Source: Mytilus trossulus (taxonomy: Eukaryota > Mollusca > Bivalvia > Mytilida > Mytilidae). Taken from it: DNA of 64,000 bases. The DNA lies in NCBI RefSeq assembly GCF_036588685.1, contig NC_086381.1, positions 66,347,436 through 66,411,435 of the forward strand. The letters run 5' to 3'. The notes below the pieces were generated by a model. The model was not told the DNA's origin, made no database searches, and saw only the letters and a list, made by a program, of their open reading frames with translations. Positions 24,577 through 36,009 of the stretch are shown piece after piece (the first letter of the stretch is position 1; each line of letters begins with the position of its first letter). The position numbers and the translations under genes were made by a program.

Positions 24577-24826
24577 TGTTTTTTTTTATAATGAATTTTC
24601 TTTATTGTAACAAATAGACTAGCACAACATGTATGAACAAAGGTGTACAGAATGGCATTTTCAAACAAAAGAAGTATTAGATAATAAAACAACAATTGAA
24701 TATATATGATCATGATGATGGTGCAATAGTAGCTTGAAAATAAATAAATATCTTATAACATTGAAGTCTTACTTGTTCTTGCGATATGCATAAGTGGTGT
24801 TTCAATCAAATTTTAACATTTATTAT

Positions 24827-27031
24827 TTATTCTATGATAGGGGCACAGGGACTCCAGTATTTGTTATATTCCTCTACAGAGAGGTTTTTAAATGAAATGT
24901 TTTTTTCTAAATTCAAGTGTTCCTTTAAATAGTTTTTTAAAGCATTTAAATTTGGCAAAACTTCTTGTAGTTTTGTTCGGTAGATGTAGTATTTCGAAAA
25001 AAGAATAATCTTATTTTTAACAAAAATCAATTTAACATTTTCTAAGATACCAAATAAAATAATTATAATATTCAAAGGCAGTTCAATATTTGTCATTTCA
25101 AAAATCCAAATGTTTAGTGCATGCCAGAGACTGGCGACCATCGGACAGCTCCAAAATAAATGTTCTATGGTCTCTGGTCCTTCTTTACAAAATGTACACA
25201 TGTTGTTACTATTTATTTTCATCTTGTAAAGTAGTGAATTAGTTCCCAAAATTCTATGGATAATTCTATATTGGAACCAGCTAAGCTTAGTGCTTTTACT
25301 ATATTTTGTACACGAAGTGTGTATTTTTTTTCAGTTAATACCAGTCATATTAAGATGGTTCTCCCATTTTTCCTTTGCAGCAAATGTAATATATTTTTCA
25401 TTCAATATGTTGTACATCTCTTTTGAACCTTTTTTTGATTCAAAAAAGATACTTATGTTAAAAGGTAGTATTGCATGCATTTTTCTCTCGTTTACTTCAA
25501 TATTTATCGTGTTTAACCACTCATTAAGCGAGTGTGCTATTCCATAATAATGTAAAATATTTGGCCTAAATTGATATAATTGTTGGAAATTTTGAAATGA
25601 CATAACTTTGCCCTGGTCATCTAACAAATCTTGCACTGTCCAAATTCCCGCATTTGCCCAGTTTTTATAGTAGACTCTTGAACCACCAATTTTAAAGTTT
25701 TCTACCTCCCATAAAGAATAAGATAGAATTTCATCAATACATCTTGGTTTTCTAATTTGATTAAGGGTTTTCCAAGCATCAAAAACTTCTTGCCAAAATT
25801 TATTTGATGACCTTTTAATAGGCCCAATATAACTTCTTTCAATAAAATTTATTTGCTCCACAATGGAGACTAATCTCACCCACTTTGAATTCGAATTATA
25901 CAAACGTCTCACCCATGTAAGTTTTAGTCCCTGTATAAATGCTTTTAAATTTAGCATTTTTAAACCACCCTTATAATAATCTTGACATCAAAGATCTCGC
26001 TTGACCTTATCTGGTTTATTATCCCAGATAAAAGCATATATTTTATTTGTTAAATTAAGTAACATATTCTCATCTGGACTAGGGATAGATAGAAACAGAT
26101 GATTTAATTTAGCTATGACCAAAGTTTTTAAAATGGTAATCTTTCCAAAGGGGGTGAGATACTGTTTTGACCATTTTTTTAAAGTGTTGTCTATATTATC
26201 TAAAACTGGCCTATAATTTAAATTAATCATTCTATCTAGGTCGACTGAAAAAGTAATTCCAAGTAGTTAAAATGTACTGGAGCCCCATTTCAATCCCCAC
26301 TTTACACAAATTTGATCCTGACTATGTTTTTTGCTACCTATCCAAATAACACTTGTTTTTTCTATATTTATCTTAAGTCCCGAGATTTCAGCATACAATT
26401 GGAGAACACGAAGAAATGCATCGAGCGATTCTGGCGAGCCATCTAATATCAAGGATGTATCATCTGCATATTGAGAAAGTACAAACTCTGTATCATCTAT
26501 AGTAATACCCTTTATCTCCTTACTATTTCTTACCAAAATGCCTAATATTTCTGCACATAGCAAGAAAATATAAGGGGATAAAGGATCTCCCTGTCTACAG
26601 CCTCTCTCTATAGTGAAGAATTCTGACAGACAGCAGTTTTTATATTGTTATAGAAGGTTTAAACCCAGGATATAACAGATTCACCAAAATTAAAATATCT
26701 TAATGTATCATAAAGAAATGACCAAGATATGGAATCAAATGCCTTCTCAAAATCAATCAGCAGGAGAATTCCTGGAATATTATTTTCTTCAGTAAAATGT
26801 AGAATATCATATAGCAATCGACAATTTTCGCCTATATATCTACCAGGAACAAAACCAGTTTGATCCGAGCTTATTAATTTTGACAAAACAGATTTTATTC
26901 TCTCTGCAATACAGCTTGATGCCAATTTATATGTAGAATTAAGTAAAGTAATAGGTCTCCAATTTTTAAGAAATTGTTTTGGTTTACCATCTTTTGGAAT
27001 ACATGTAATCACTCCCTGCCTCTGGGTGACA
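24827..27031 (-). pseudogene. LINE ORF2, reverse transcriptase and C-terminal part, broken
   Basis: Reading down from 27,031: VTQRQGVITCIPKDGKP, then NWRPITLLN, QTGFVPGRYI and LIDFEKAFDS (RT motifs 1 to 3/A), then SQYADDT with the catalytic Asp pair near 26,475, thumb-like sequence with LTPFGKITILKTL, and a C-terminal CTFCKEGPETIEHLFWSCP zinc-binding motif near 25,165. The reading is split by frameshifts or stops between about 26,650 and 26,560, at about 26,230-26,270, at 25,957-25,988 and at about 25,249-25,331. It once supplied target-primed reverse transcription for the element. It is now inactive and lacks its own N-terminal endonuclease, which lies in the inverted half. Confidence 0.9.
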
Positions 27032-27032
27032 C

Positions 27033-27641
27033 GATGAATCTCAGGTAGAAATAACCACTTTGAGACGAGACTTCACAGAGTTTGAACAGGGTGTTGCAGG
27101 TATGGATCTGCAAATACAAGCAAATGAAGGTGAAAAATTACAAAAACAAAAATACGAACTTCAAACCCAGATGAATGAGTTAAAGGATCAGGTTACATTG
27201 CTTGAAAAGCACGAAAGAAAATATAATGTTATGATTTATGGTATTGATGACAGTAATGCAGACGAGAATATCTATTCTGTTACTCGTCAGTTTTTTAGCG
27301 AAAATTTAAAAATTGAACAGAGAAAAGCAAATGCCATTCCGATTGCTAATGCTCACCGCGTACCAACAAGGGGTAGTGGACCCAAACCAATTATTGTTCG
27401 ATTAATCCACTATGGAGATAAACAACTCATTATGTCCAGTGCCCACAATTTAAAAGGTAGTCAAATTCGTATTCTAGATGATCTACCGGTATCCATGAAA
27501 GAGGAAAGATTCCTTCTGTCTCACATAGCCTACAAAATACGCAAAAAAGAAAAATTGCAAACACGTATTCGAGATGTCGGGGCACATATGACACTTGAAA
27601 CCCGTAAAAATAGAGGGGAACCATGGAGCACAAGAGAATGA
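27033..27641 (+). CDS. LINE ORF1 protein, 5'-truncated
   Basis: Open in frame from the inversion junction itself (27,033) through 27,641, so the true start is missing and no initiation codon should be assigned. The N-terminal third is coiled coil (GEKLQKQKYELQTQMNELKD...). It is followed by an RRM-like and C-terminal region typical of L1-type ORF1 nucleic-acid chaperones: NVMIYGIDDS, AHRVP, PIIVRL, ILDDLPVSMKEER. In LINEs this protein coats the element RNA. The frame is intact over about 200 codons, better preserved than ORF2. Confidence 0.8.
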   Translation, partial: DESQVEITTLRRDFTEFEQGVAGMDLQIQANEGEKLQKQKYELQTQMNELKDQVTLLEKHERKYNVMIYGIDDSNADENIYSVTRQFFSENLKIEQRKANAIPIANAHRVPTRGSGPKPIIVRLIHYGDKQLIMSSAHNLKGSQIRILDDLPVSMKEERFLLSHIAYKIRKKEKLQTRIRDVGAHMTLETRKNRGEPWSTRE

Positions 27642-29563
27642 TCAGCGATACAAAACAATATACCTTTTTCTAATTATTTACATGTCTTTATACAAAGTTT
27701 TACTTGCAAAACAATAAGCCATTGCCATAGTTATTTGTTTAAATACATACATGTACATGTATAACCTTTTTCTTCATCATATTTTCACAGATACCATTAA
27801 TAAATTTATACCAAATTGTAAGTATAGAACAGGGAATTTCATTCCAGCTTTATAATCTATTTATGCAAATACTTAATTTTTGGTTTGTGTTTTTTTTTTT
27901 TTTTTTTTTTTTTTATTTGTTATTTGCTTTTTATTACTTTAGTTTTGCTTGGTCTCTATGCTTTCTTGCATGATTATCTGCAATATATTGGCAGACACAT
28001 ATCAATGTAAATGCTAATTCTGATTTATATATACATATACTCATTTTCCAATTTGCTGAGTTAAAATTTTTGCCTTTATTAATCATTTATATGTTTATTC
28101 TCTGCTGCTTATACATGTATAGTTATTTATAATTTTGCTATTGCTAGTTATTTACTTTTATTCTGAACTGCTATAATGTGCTTAATGCTGTGGTTGCTAT
28201 ATGCTTTCTTTATTTTATCAAATACAGACTGACACAAATGAGTTGAAGTTAGAATATGTAAAGTACAGACCACTTTTAAAGTGATGTTTATTCCAAATTT
28301 AAGAATGAGACGCTTGCTTAAAATTATCTTTCCTTGGTTGAGTTTATGGTACATGTACATTATAATGAAATGACTTTACTGTAGTAAGTTTTACACAATC
28401 TTTGCTGAAACTTACTTATTAATAAGATATGCATACACAGACTCATAATGTGCAGTCTGTTTTTGACTGTTATATAGTTTTGTTAGTTTTTAAGATATAT
28501 TGATCATGCATTAACTTGATTTACACTGTGATACAAAAGTTTTGCTACATATATATAGTGACACTACATTTGAAGTCAGTCAGAGTTTTTAATTTTTTGA
28601 AATCATCTCTCAACTACGCACTGTTCTTTTAAGCAAGAAATATTAATATTTAGATAAATCTTATATATTTACAACTGCATCTCATAATATCATAGAGAAT
28701 ATTGATCATTAATGGTACAAATGTATCAGAGATATATTGAGTATAAAACATATCTGCCTTCTTAAATAGACATAGGATTATATAAATCTGTGCATTTGAC
28801 TTGGGAGTTTTAATACTTAAATACAAAGGACAAACATAGAAATTCCAATATCTACATGTAGTCAATTGAACAACTCTGAAAGTCTTGAAATATTGTACAT
28901 AATAGGCTTATTTAGAATGCATCTAATAGTTCATTTAACTAAAACTGTTTTTCAAAATGAATGAATGCGTTATAAAGACAACATCTTATGATAAAACTAT
29001 TGACAAATCTGACTGGATCAGATTTGAAGGCAGAACAATGGGCATTTGTATACTTGTGCTTCTTGTGTGATCTTTTCTTTTTTGCCATTAACCACATATA
29101 ATGGAAAAGTATCTGTGTGTGTTCGAAAGAATGACAGTAAGAAAATTAAATGTAATATGAAATTATAGGAATGAAATAATCTTTCAAAATATGTACATAA
29201 CATGAACTATACAGATATTCACTGTTGGATGCTCAAATTAAATTTCCATCTGAATCCAATGTATTTATTGAAATTTCTTCTGAGTTATCTCCCATAGACC
29301 ATTTAGAGTGACTATCCTATACAACAACAGTGAATGTCTCAGAGTGCAAATTTAGTATTTGATTTTTATGTTGGACTTTGTCTTGCTATTGTATTTTATG
29401 TTTTCTTATATATGTATTTATTGTAAATTACAAATATGTCTTAAGGTTTCACAGATCTGGAAAAACTATACAGTTTTAAAGGAAAAGAACTTTAAAAGTC
29501 CCTTGATTTCACAAATTTCATGGTATATTTATGTATACTCACTAATCATTAGAGTTATAAATA
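27642..29563. other. Non-coding interval inside the inverted LINE half
   Basis: About 1.9 kb with no coding continuity between ORF1 and the endonuclease. This is long for a LINE intergenic spacer. It contains a run of 25 T at 27,890-27,914. Either the family has a long spacer or a second element was inserted here. I could find no terminal repeats or target duplication to decide. Confidence 0.5.
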
Positions 29564-30300
29564 TTGATAAAGCTAAACGCATGCATGAAGGGTGATATTC
29601 TTAAAATAATTTCTTATAATTGTCAAGGTCTGTATACAAAGGAGAAACGGAGAGATGTTTTGAACTATTTAAAGTCGAAGAAATTTAATGTATATTGTCT
29701 TCAGGACACACATTTTACAGAACAAGATGAATTAAATATTAAAAATCAGTGGAAGGGAGAATGCCTTTTCAATTCATTTACATCCAATCAGAGAGGTGTG
29801 GCCATCTTTTTTAATGAAAACTTTGAGCTTCAAATTCACAAAGTTAAAAAAGATGAGGGTGGAAATCTTCTTGGATTGGACATTACAATTGAAGAACAAA
29901 GAATTACTTTAGTAAATATTTATGGGCCAAATGTAGACATTCCTTGCTTTTATCAAAAGGTGGCTGACATTATTGAGGAATTTGATAACCAATCTTGTAT
30001 TCTTTGTGGAGATTTTAACCTCATTCAAAGTTTTAATCTTGATACCCATAATTATGTTAATATCAACAACCCAAAGTCTAGAGAAAAAATATTACAGCTA
30101 ATGGAAAACTTTAATCTAGTTGATCCATTTAGAGAATTATACCCCAATCTGAAAAGATTTACTTGGAGGAAAAAAAAAACCTTTAAATAATCTCGTTTAG
30201 ATTTTTTTCTGATTTCTGATAATATTTTTCACTTTGTTAATGATGTTAAAATTGATAATAGTTACAGGTCTGATCATTCACCTGTGGTCTTTTATTTCAA
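29564..30300 (+). pseudogene. LINE ORF2 endonuclease domain, frameshifted
   Basis: Apurinic-type endonuclease: ISYNCQGL (Asn metal site), VYCLQDTHF (in the place of the usual LQETH), LVNIYGPN, CILCGDFNL, then a frameshift in the A-rich run at about 30,170-30,180. The next frame continues SRLDFFLISDNIF and SYRSDHSPVVF, containing the catalytic SDH near 30,270. The probable initiator is the ATG near 29,580. In the family this domain nicks target DNA to start integration. The frameshift makes this copy inactive. Confidence 0.88.
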
Positions 30301-31180
30301 GATTAATGAATTTATAAAAGGCAGAGGCCTTTGGAAGTTTAATAATTCCCTTCTTCATGATACTGACTATGTTAAAGAGATAAAAAAACCTCATAAGTAT
30401 AGTAAAAGAACAATATGCCGTCAAGATATATAGAGATGAAAATTTACAAAATATTGACAACTCTGAAATTGAATTTACTGTTGATGACCAGTTATTTTTA
30501 GAAACTCTACTCACAGAAATACGTGGCAAAACTGTTGCATATGCCTCTTATAAAAAAAAGGCGGATATAAAAATTGAAAATGAAATTATTTCAAAATTAA
30601 AACAATTAGAAGAAAATGCTCTAACAGTAGAAAATCTGGAAGAGATTGATCAGAAAAAAGCAGAACTTAAAATGTATAGACAAAAGAAAGTTCAGGGACA
30701 ATATGTTAGGTCAAGAAGTCAGTGGATTGAAGAAGGAGAAAAACCTACTAATTTTTTTTTTAAATCTAGAGACTAGAAATTATATTAATAAGACTATTCA
30801 AAAACTTACTTTAGAAAATGGTGTTATAGTGGAGGAACAAAAAGAAATCTTAAATCAGACAAAGGTGTTTTATGAAAAACTTTATAGAAAACAAGATTGT
30901 TTAAAAAAGGTTGATTTAACACGGGAATGTTGTTATGACGAGATACCAAAGCTTAGCGAGGATGAAAAGCAATTATTGGAGGGAAATATTAATTTTTCTG
31001 AATTAACTGCAGCATTAAAGAGGATGAAAAATAACAAAAGTCCAGGATCTGATGGTTACACTGCAGAATTTTTTTAATTTTTTTGGATTGATATTGGTAA
31101 ATTTGTCCTTAGATCTATAATTTTTGGGTATGGGAAGGGCCAAATGTCTGTCACCCAGAGGTAGGGAGTGATTACATGTA
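30301..31180 (+). pseudogene. LINE ORF2 linker and start of reverse transcriptase, broken
   Basis: Continues the endonuclease frame set with several frameshifts. The longest piece (30,646-31,077) ends NNKSPGSDGYTAEFF, the RT finger motif, at a stop. After it come FFWIDIGKFVLRSI and SVTQR, then TAG in place of the Gln codon present in the minus-strand half, then GVITCI. The element sequence stops there, where the second target duplication begins. Confidence 0.85.
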
Positions 31181-31193
31181 TTCAATCAAATGT
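31181..31193. repeat. Target-site duplication, right copy
   Basis: TTCAATCAAATGT, identical to 24,564-24,576. Its first bases (TTC) also fit the LINE sequence ATTCC at the break, a microhomology expected where a target end anneals internally to the element RNA. Confidence 0.92.
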
Positions 31194-33181
31194 AAAGGAA
31201 TGTTAAGAAGTAATGACAGTTAAAGATATTTGTAACCCAATGATATCATGTTTTGCGTGATAAATCATTATCTGGTTCTATAAAATTCAATTTAGAGTGC
31301 AGATCTAAGAAAGACTTTTCTAATACCCGTTAGATTGTTGATTTGGATAGACAATACTTATGCTGTTCCCAAATGGATTGGGTTTCTACAGTTACTGTAG
31401 TGAATGTTCACAGTACTCCAAAACTGAGGTGGAGGATACCAAACGGGAACTCAAATTCTAAAGTCAAGGACAAAAAGACATCGCCATTGCAAAAACATGA
31501 CGTAAAGTCTACAAAACACAACATATAAAAACTGTGAAATCTAAAAACGACTGGAGTACCAGATCCCCTCAAGTAGGTGACAGAAAGATTTGAACCTACG
31601 CTGAACTTGACATCCCACTAGTTCCTCATGAAAGTACCCATTGGGATACTTTACGTATAAATCGTTTAAGTCACATTCGAACAAAAAACGGCGTAGGATT
31701 ATGAAAACAACAATTGGTATATGTCCATCGGTATGAGCACTGCTACAGACTTTCAAAAAATAAACTGATCAAAATACTGTAAAAAACAGTGGAAAAAATA
31801 TTGAACAAAGACCATCAAATATTGTAGTCCACACCAAAATCCAAATTGACCACACACATAATAGCTTTACAATTTAAAAAAAATGCAACGTCATTTTAAT
31901 GTAGGAAGACAAGTTTTAATATGAAAGAGGAATATCTCTCTCTTGAAATGTGTTAAATAGTTAGCTTTACATCTACTTGAGGTAATCACAAAATTAAATG
32001 TTGTTAACAGAACGTTCCCCATTGAATTTATAAGCAAACCATCAAAAAGTGTTATTGAATGAGAAATGAAAGAACAATATAAATGCATCATCATACGACC
32101 GAAATAGGTACCATCGATAAAAAGATGTTACCCTGAGGTAAATCTGCAATAAGAACCAAAAGTATAAGATGTGAACTGGTACAACACCTCGGTTGCTATT
32201 AGTTTAAAGGTGTTCATACACACCCAGTTGCTAATTATAGTTTTCGATAAAAACAATTACTGATAGAGGTAAAAAAGTTCATGTGGGGATTAGTTTTGTT
32301 ACAGAGATTATCGTTATATTCCCTACACCAGGATACATAGTATAAAATGTAACAAACCCATATAGAAAGGAAATATCAACATAAACGTGTGAATAAAACT
32401 TAATAGATTATGAGCAGGAAAGTTTTGATATAAATTATTTGTTGCAAATAAATACAAAAAGATAAAAAGGAACTTTTTCCTATTTGATTGCAATTTTAGG
32501 AGATTAGTGTAAAAATGTTGTCAATTATTAATCCCCTATGTAATATGCTTGTGCGACTTATCCATCCCTTCAAGAAGAACAATGGAATTGATTCAACAAT
32601 AATCATAAAGTAAAAGTTATGTTTTCTCTCTAAATATGCATCCTATGTATTTTATAGACAAGGAAATTTGAAAAAAATGACATAATTTAAGTGTTGTCTT
32701 CAAGTTTTATAAACCTAAAAACCTTTTACTATTCACAACACAAGAAGGGTTCAACTTGTTGTAAGTTACCCCAACCGATGAGAGTTATCTTCATGTTCAA
32801 CCATGATCTCAAGAAGTCCCCTTTATATTCCAGAATTACGTTTTGGTAGTTATTTTTAAGTATTGCATTATAAGCCTAAAGTATAAATAATCATTTTATT
32901 TAACACAAAAATAAACATGACGTTTATAACAACAGTAGTTCAAATAAAAGAGTTGCAAAACGATTCCATTTAAGTAAGCAGTTATGATAATATGATATGC
33001 TTTGTAATTTACTTCTACAAATAGAGCTCATGTTCCATGTTTCTAGAAATATAACAATTGCAATTCATTGTCTTCCATTCGTTTGATGTGTTTGAGCATT
33101 GGATTTTTAGTTGGATATTTTTTATGTAACTTTTTCCATAGAATTCCTGTTGACTGAAATACAGTTAACATGTTGAATTGC
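31194..33181. other. Unit-conserved non-coding DNA 3' of CRP copy 2
   Basis: Aligns in order with about 43,625-45,975 of the next unit (for example CACAGTACT.CAAAAC, GACAAGTTTTRATATGAAAGAG, CAACACCTCGGTTGCTAT). No exon recognised. Confidence 0.55.
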
Positions 33182-33385
33182 TCAGCCCTTTTTGAAGTCG
33201 CACAATCTGAAACAATGAACGACCGCATCTGTTATTTATTCCCTACATTTCGTAGCTATTATTCCTCGGGACAAACAATTGTTAAAATTCCTCTGAAATG
33301 AACGACCACAATTCGATTGGCACGTTGCTGATATTGCTATAATCATCTGGAGAAAGATAAGTAAGACGATCAATCTTTGGGCCAT
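33182..33385 (-). pseudogene. CRP copy 2: cysteine-rich secreted peptide, nonsense codon 50
   Basis: From ATG at 33385 the 68-codon frame matches the intact third copy without indels. The signal peptide and first four cysteines are present. Codon 50, GAA in the intact copy, is TAA (33,236-33,238), removing the last helix-like segment with the final two cysteines. Codons beyond the stop still match (HCFRLCDF), so this too is a single-base lesion, different from the one in copy 1. An AG acceptor (TTTTTAG|AAAATGG) precedes the ATG. It could yield a 49-residue product with four cysteines, but the paired CX3C at the end is gone. Confidence 0.8.
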
Positions 33386-33439
33386 TTTCTAAAAATACAA
33401 AACTAATATATAATTACTATAATATTATTCGAATGGTTG

Positions 33440-33497
33440 TAAAGAAAGATACTTGTATAAAACTATGAACTATAAAAAAAATACAGCGTACCTTAAA
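33440..33497 (+). repeat. 58-bp insertion, left member of an inverted pair
   Basis: AAGAAAGATACTTGTATAAA...CAGCGTACCTTAAATA recurs as its reverse complement at 34,678-34,736. Compared with unit 1 (about 14,265-14,280) it is an extra block between otherwise homologous intron sequences, with homology resuming at AAACGGTTTT.TGCAAT. Confidence 0.8.
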
Positions 33498-33864
33498 TAC
33501 CTAAACGGTTTTCTGCAATTTTGAATCCCAATTTTTTTTCACATCAGAATTATACAGGCGCATTGTGCATTACCCTTTTTCTCCGCTGTGTAATATTCTA
33601 GTAAAGATACATATCTCTTTTGAATTGTAGCTAGTCGGATATTGAATATTTTTTGCTGTGTTTTGAAAATAAAAAATACGACAACAATGAGAAATAAAAC
33701 CAACCAAAATTCATTATTTTCTGAAAATATAATAAACATTTTTTTCGGCAAGTCTCATGTATATCCCTGTTTTTTTGTACGTTTTTTTGTACGTTTATTG
33801 AATTTATCTAATACAGATGTGATGCATTATTTCATTATTTGCTGAATTTTCGAAACAAATCTTG

Positions 33865-34462
33865 CAGTGGCTGCAAAACACGAATCTGAAAGGTAAATAA
33901 AATTACAAAAATTATGCCGTGTTAAAAACTTGCAACAATTTTGTGTTGGAGTCTAAAATATTAAAACAGAAAGCTTAAATTCAAAACAAATGTTTCTGCT
34001 TATAACCCTTCAATTAAAAATTCATATACTACATTGTGGATTTGTTGCCATGAATTATCATTGAAATGGCCATATTTATAAGCTAACTTTGTACACACCT
34101 TTAAATATTTCCAAGTAGAAAGAATTGTCTACACCAAGGAATTGATAACATTAGCTATATTTGAGAAAAAAATTCGAAAACTTGGGCCTTCAAAGCTCTG
34201 AAACGCTCAGGGTGCTATACACAGTTTCGTATAAAAAAAATAGGATCCCCCCACTAAAAATAACCATGGAGTGAAAACACTATTTTATTTACATAATTGT
34301 ATTTGATTGTAAAAATTATTTAATTAGCTTCCAATTGAAATAGGTTGAATGATTAAATAATTTAAAAAAATATATCAAATATACATGTTTTGAGGGGAGA
34401 CACCACTGTAATATCCTGTGTTTTTTTGGCAGTGAAAATTGAAAACTTATTTGCAGCCACTG
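33865..34462. mobile_element. Possible MITE with CAGTGGCTGCAAA termini
   Basis: CAGTGGCTGCAAA at the left end and its exact reverse complement TTTGCAGCCACTG at the right end bracket about 600 bp without coding potential. The flanking bases do not form a clear target duplication, so element status is tentative. Confidence 0.45.
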
Positions 34463-34677
34463 TAGCTCTTTCCGAAGTAATAAACCGTATTCTGAAGCGA
34501 GAGCTTTTTGTGAACGGCCAGGTAAAACCTATGAATTTCATACAGTTTTGATTATGTCAAATGTGCCTGTGTCTACATGGGTATGCACATGACCTGATTT
34601 CAGGTTTTTTAATATTCAGATGAGGCCATTTTCCGAGGCGGCCATTTTCTCTGAAAAGAACTTTTATTTTAATTATA

Positions 34678-34736
34678 TTTAAGGTACGCTGTATTTTTTT
34701 TTATAGTTCATAGTTTTATACAAGTATCTTTCTTAA
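34678..34736 (-). repeat. 58-bp block, right member of the inverted pair
   Basis: Reverse complement of 33,440-33,497, nearly identical. The pair could fold across about 1.2 kb of the CRP copy 2 intron. Confidence 0.8.
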
Positions 34737-34847
34737 CATTACCGCAACTAAGGGTCACTTATACATGATCCCTCAAAATCTGACGTCATAGAAAAAACTG
34801 TAGATTGCACCCTCATCAAAATAAAAAAAGATAAAAGTCTGACTTAC

Positions 34848-34895
34848 GATATTATACTGCTTGCTGGTTTCTGCTACAGAGATGAAATATATACC
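34848..34895 (-). promoter_or_regulatory. Predicted promoter and first exon end of CRP copy 2
   Basis: Minus strand: GGTATATATTTC (TATA-like, about 34,886-34,893) is followed about 40 bases on by the donor ATC|GTAAGTCAG ending at 34,848. The same pairing occurs in copy 3. Implied intron to the coding exon: about 1.46 kb. Inference from conservation between units. Confidence 0.45.
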
Positions 34896-34899
34896 ATTC

Positions 34900-36005
34900 G
34901 TTAAGATACTGGAAATGCTCAAAACCTTCATTGTTTTCATATGAACGTTGATATTTACTGTTAAAATTAATTTACACATTTTGATTGTCAGCCTGTAAAA
35001 TGTTGATAGAATTAATGAAAACAAATATTGCTAATAAGTAGGATTGACAAACAGAAATGCTGAAGTCAATTTAATGATCAATTGATCAAAGTGTTCTGAT
35101 TAATAAAAAGACACTCTCGCAATACAACACATGCGTTTTTTGAGGGTATGTTACGCATCGGTTATCTCGAATTAGTAGTGATATCGTTGAAATAATTTTT
35201 CTATTTAGTGTTACTGGTCATCTTGTGCGTCATTTCGGTCATTTGGCGGATTTTTTGTTGATAAAACTTAATTTTCATTTGTTTTATACTACAATCCGGT
35301 CAAGTTTTGCGTGACTTTTTCCAAGCGCCTTTACTGAAGTAATTTGGCTAATTTAGAGTAATTATCTTTCAAATCCATGTTTCCTTTCTCCATTGTTCTC
35401 GGCACATCTATCAAGAAAAAATCATAACAAATACAAATAAAAGTATGATATTGGAATTTATTCGATTTAGAATGATACAAACACTTTTATCAAATATTTT
35501 GATGGCTCTTCGGTATTGAAGGCGATTAAAGCCAATCTTTCACCGAAACAAATGCATATTATTTCATTTTTGTAGTCAATGATTATTTGATTGCAATGAT
35601 TTTGTAAAAGTAACTTTCTAGACACAATGGTTTTCTTACAAGATATCCTTTTATTTTTTTTTTATCTGTTTTATCAAACTATGTTCTTTTACTCCTACCA
35701 TAGGATATATTTTTTTTTTCATGTTCAGGAGGGGCAAATCCAATCAGATTGGCTGTACAATATCATGTACCAAAAATTTCAAGAACTAATAGCAATTGAA
35801 TATTATACAAATATCAGTCAAACATATATACATGCCATAGAAAAAAAATTATTCGTTGAGTGTACATGTATTTTCACTTGTGTTTATATGTTTATTATTG
35901 AGTTAAGTCATTTCAATTGATACGTTTAAGTGTGTCTTTTTATAGTTTCGGATAAGGATTAAGGTTTAAACCAGCTGCACTTGTTTACATCCAAGCTGTA
36001 TCAAG
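34900..36005. other. Unit-conserved non-coding DNA between CRP copy 2 and TRIM-like copy 2
   Basis: 35,080-35,770 aligns with 47,930-48,720 of unit 3 (GCATCGGTTATCTCGAATTA, TCATCTTGT.CGTCATTTCGG, TACTGCAATCCGGTCAAG-like). No exon recognised. Confidence 0.5.
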
Positions 36006-36009
36006 TATA

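Larger units (their letters stand above)
24577..31180 (-). mobile_element. 6.6-kb LINE retrotransposon with 5' inversion (twin priming)
   Basis: A non-LTR element bounded by 13-bp target duplications. On the minus strand, 27,031-24,577 carries the 3' half (reverse transcriptase core to poly(A)). On the plus strand, 27,032-31,180 carries the 5' half (ORF1, endonuclease, start of reverse transcriptase). The plus part stops just after the VTQR.GVITCI motif, and the minus part begins at that same motif. The two share about 35 bases (31,149-31,183 and 26,997-27,031). This order is what twin priming produces: inverted 5' part, junction, sense 3' part with tail, all within one target duplication. 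Several frameshifts and stops show the copy is dead. The paralogous uninterrupted site is at about 43,615-43,640. Confidence 0.93.

Noticed and set aside
24577..31180. Two unrelated LINE fragments, one on each strand
   Set aside because: One pair of 13-bp target duplications encloses both, both break at the same RT motif, and the paralogous empty site lacks everything between.
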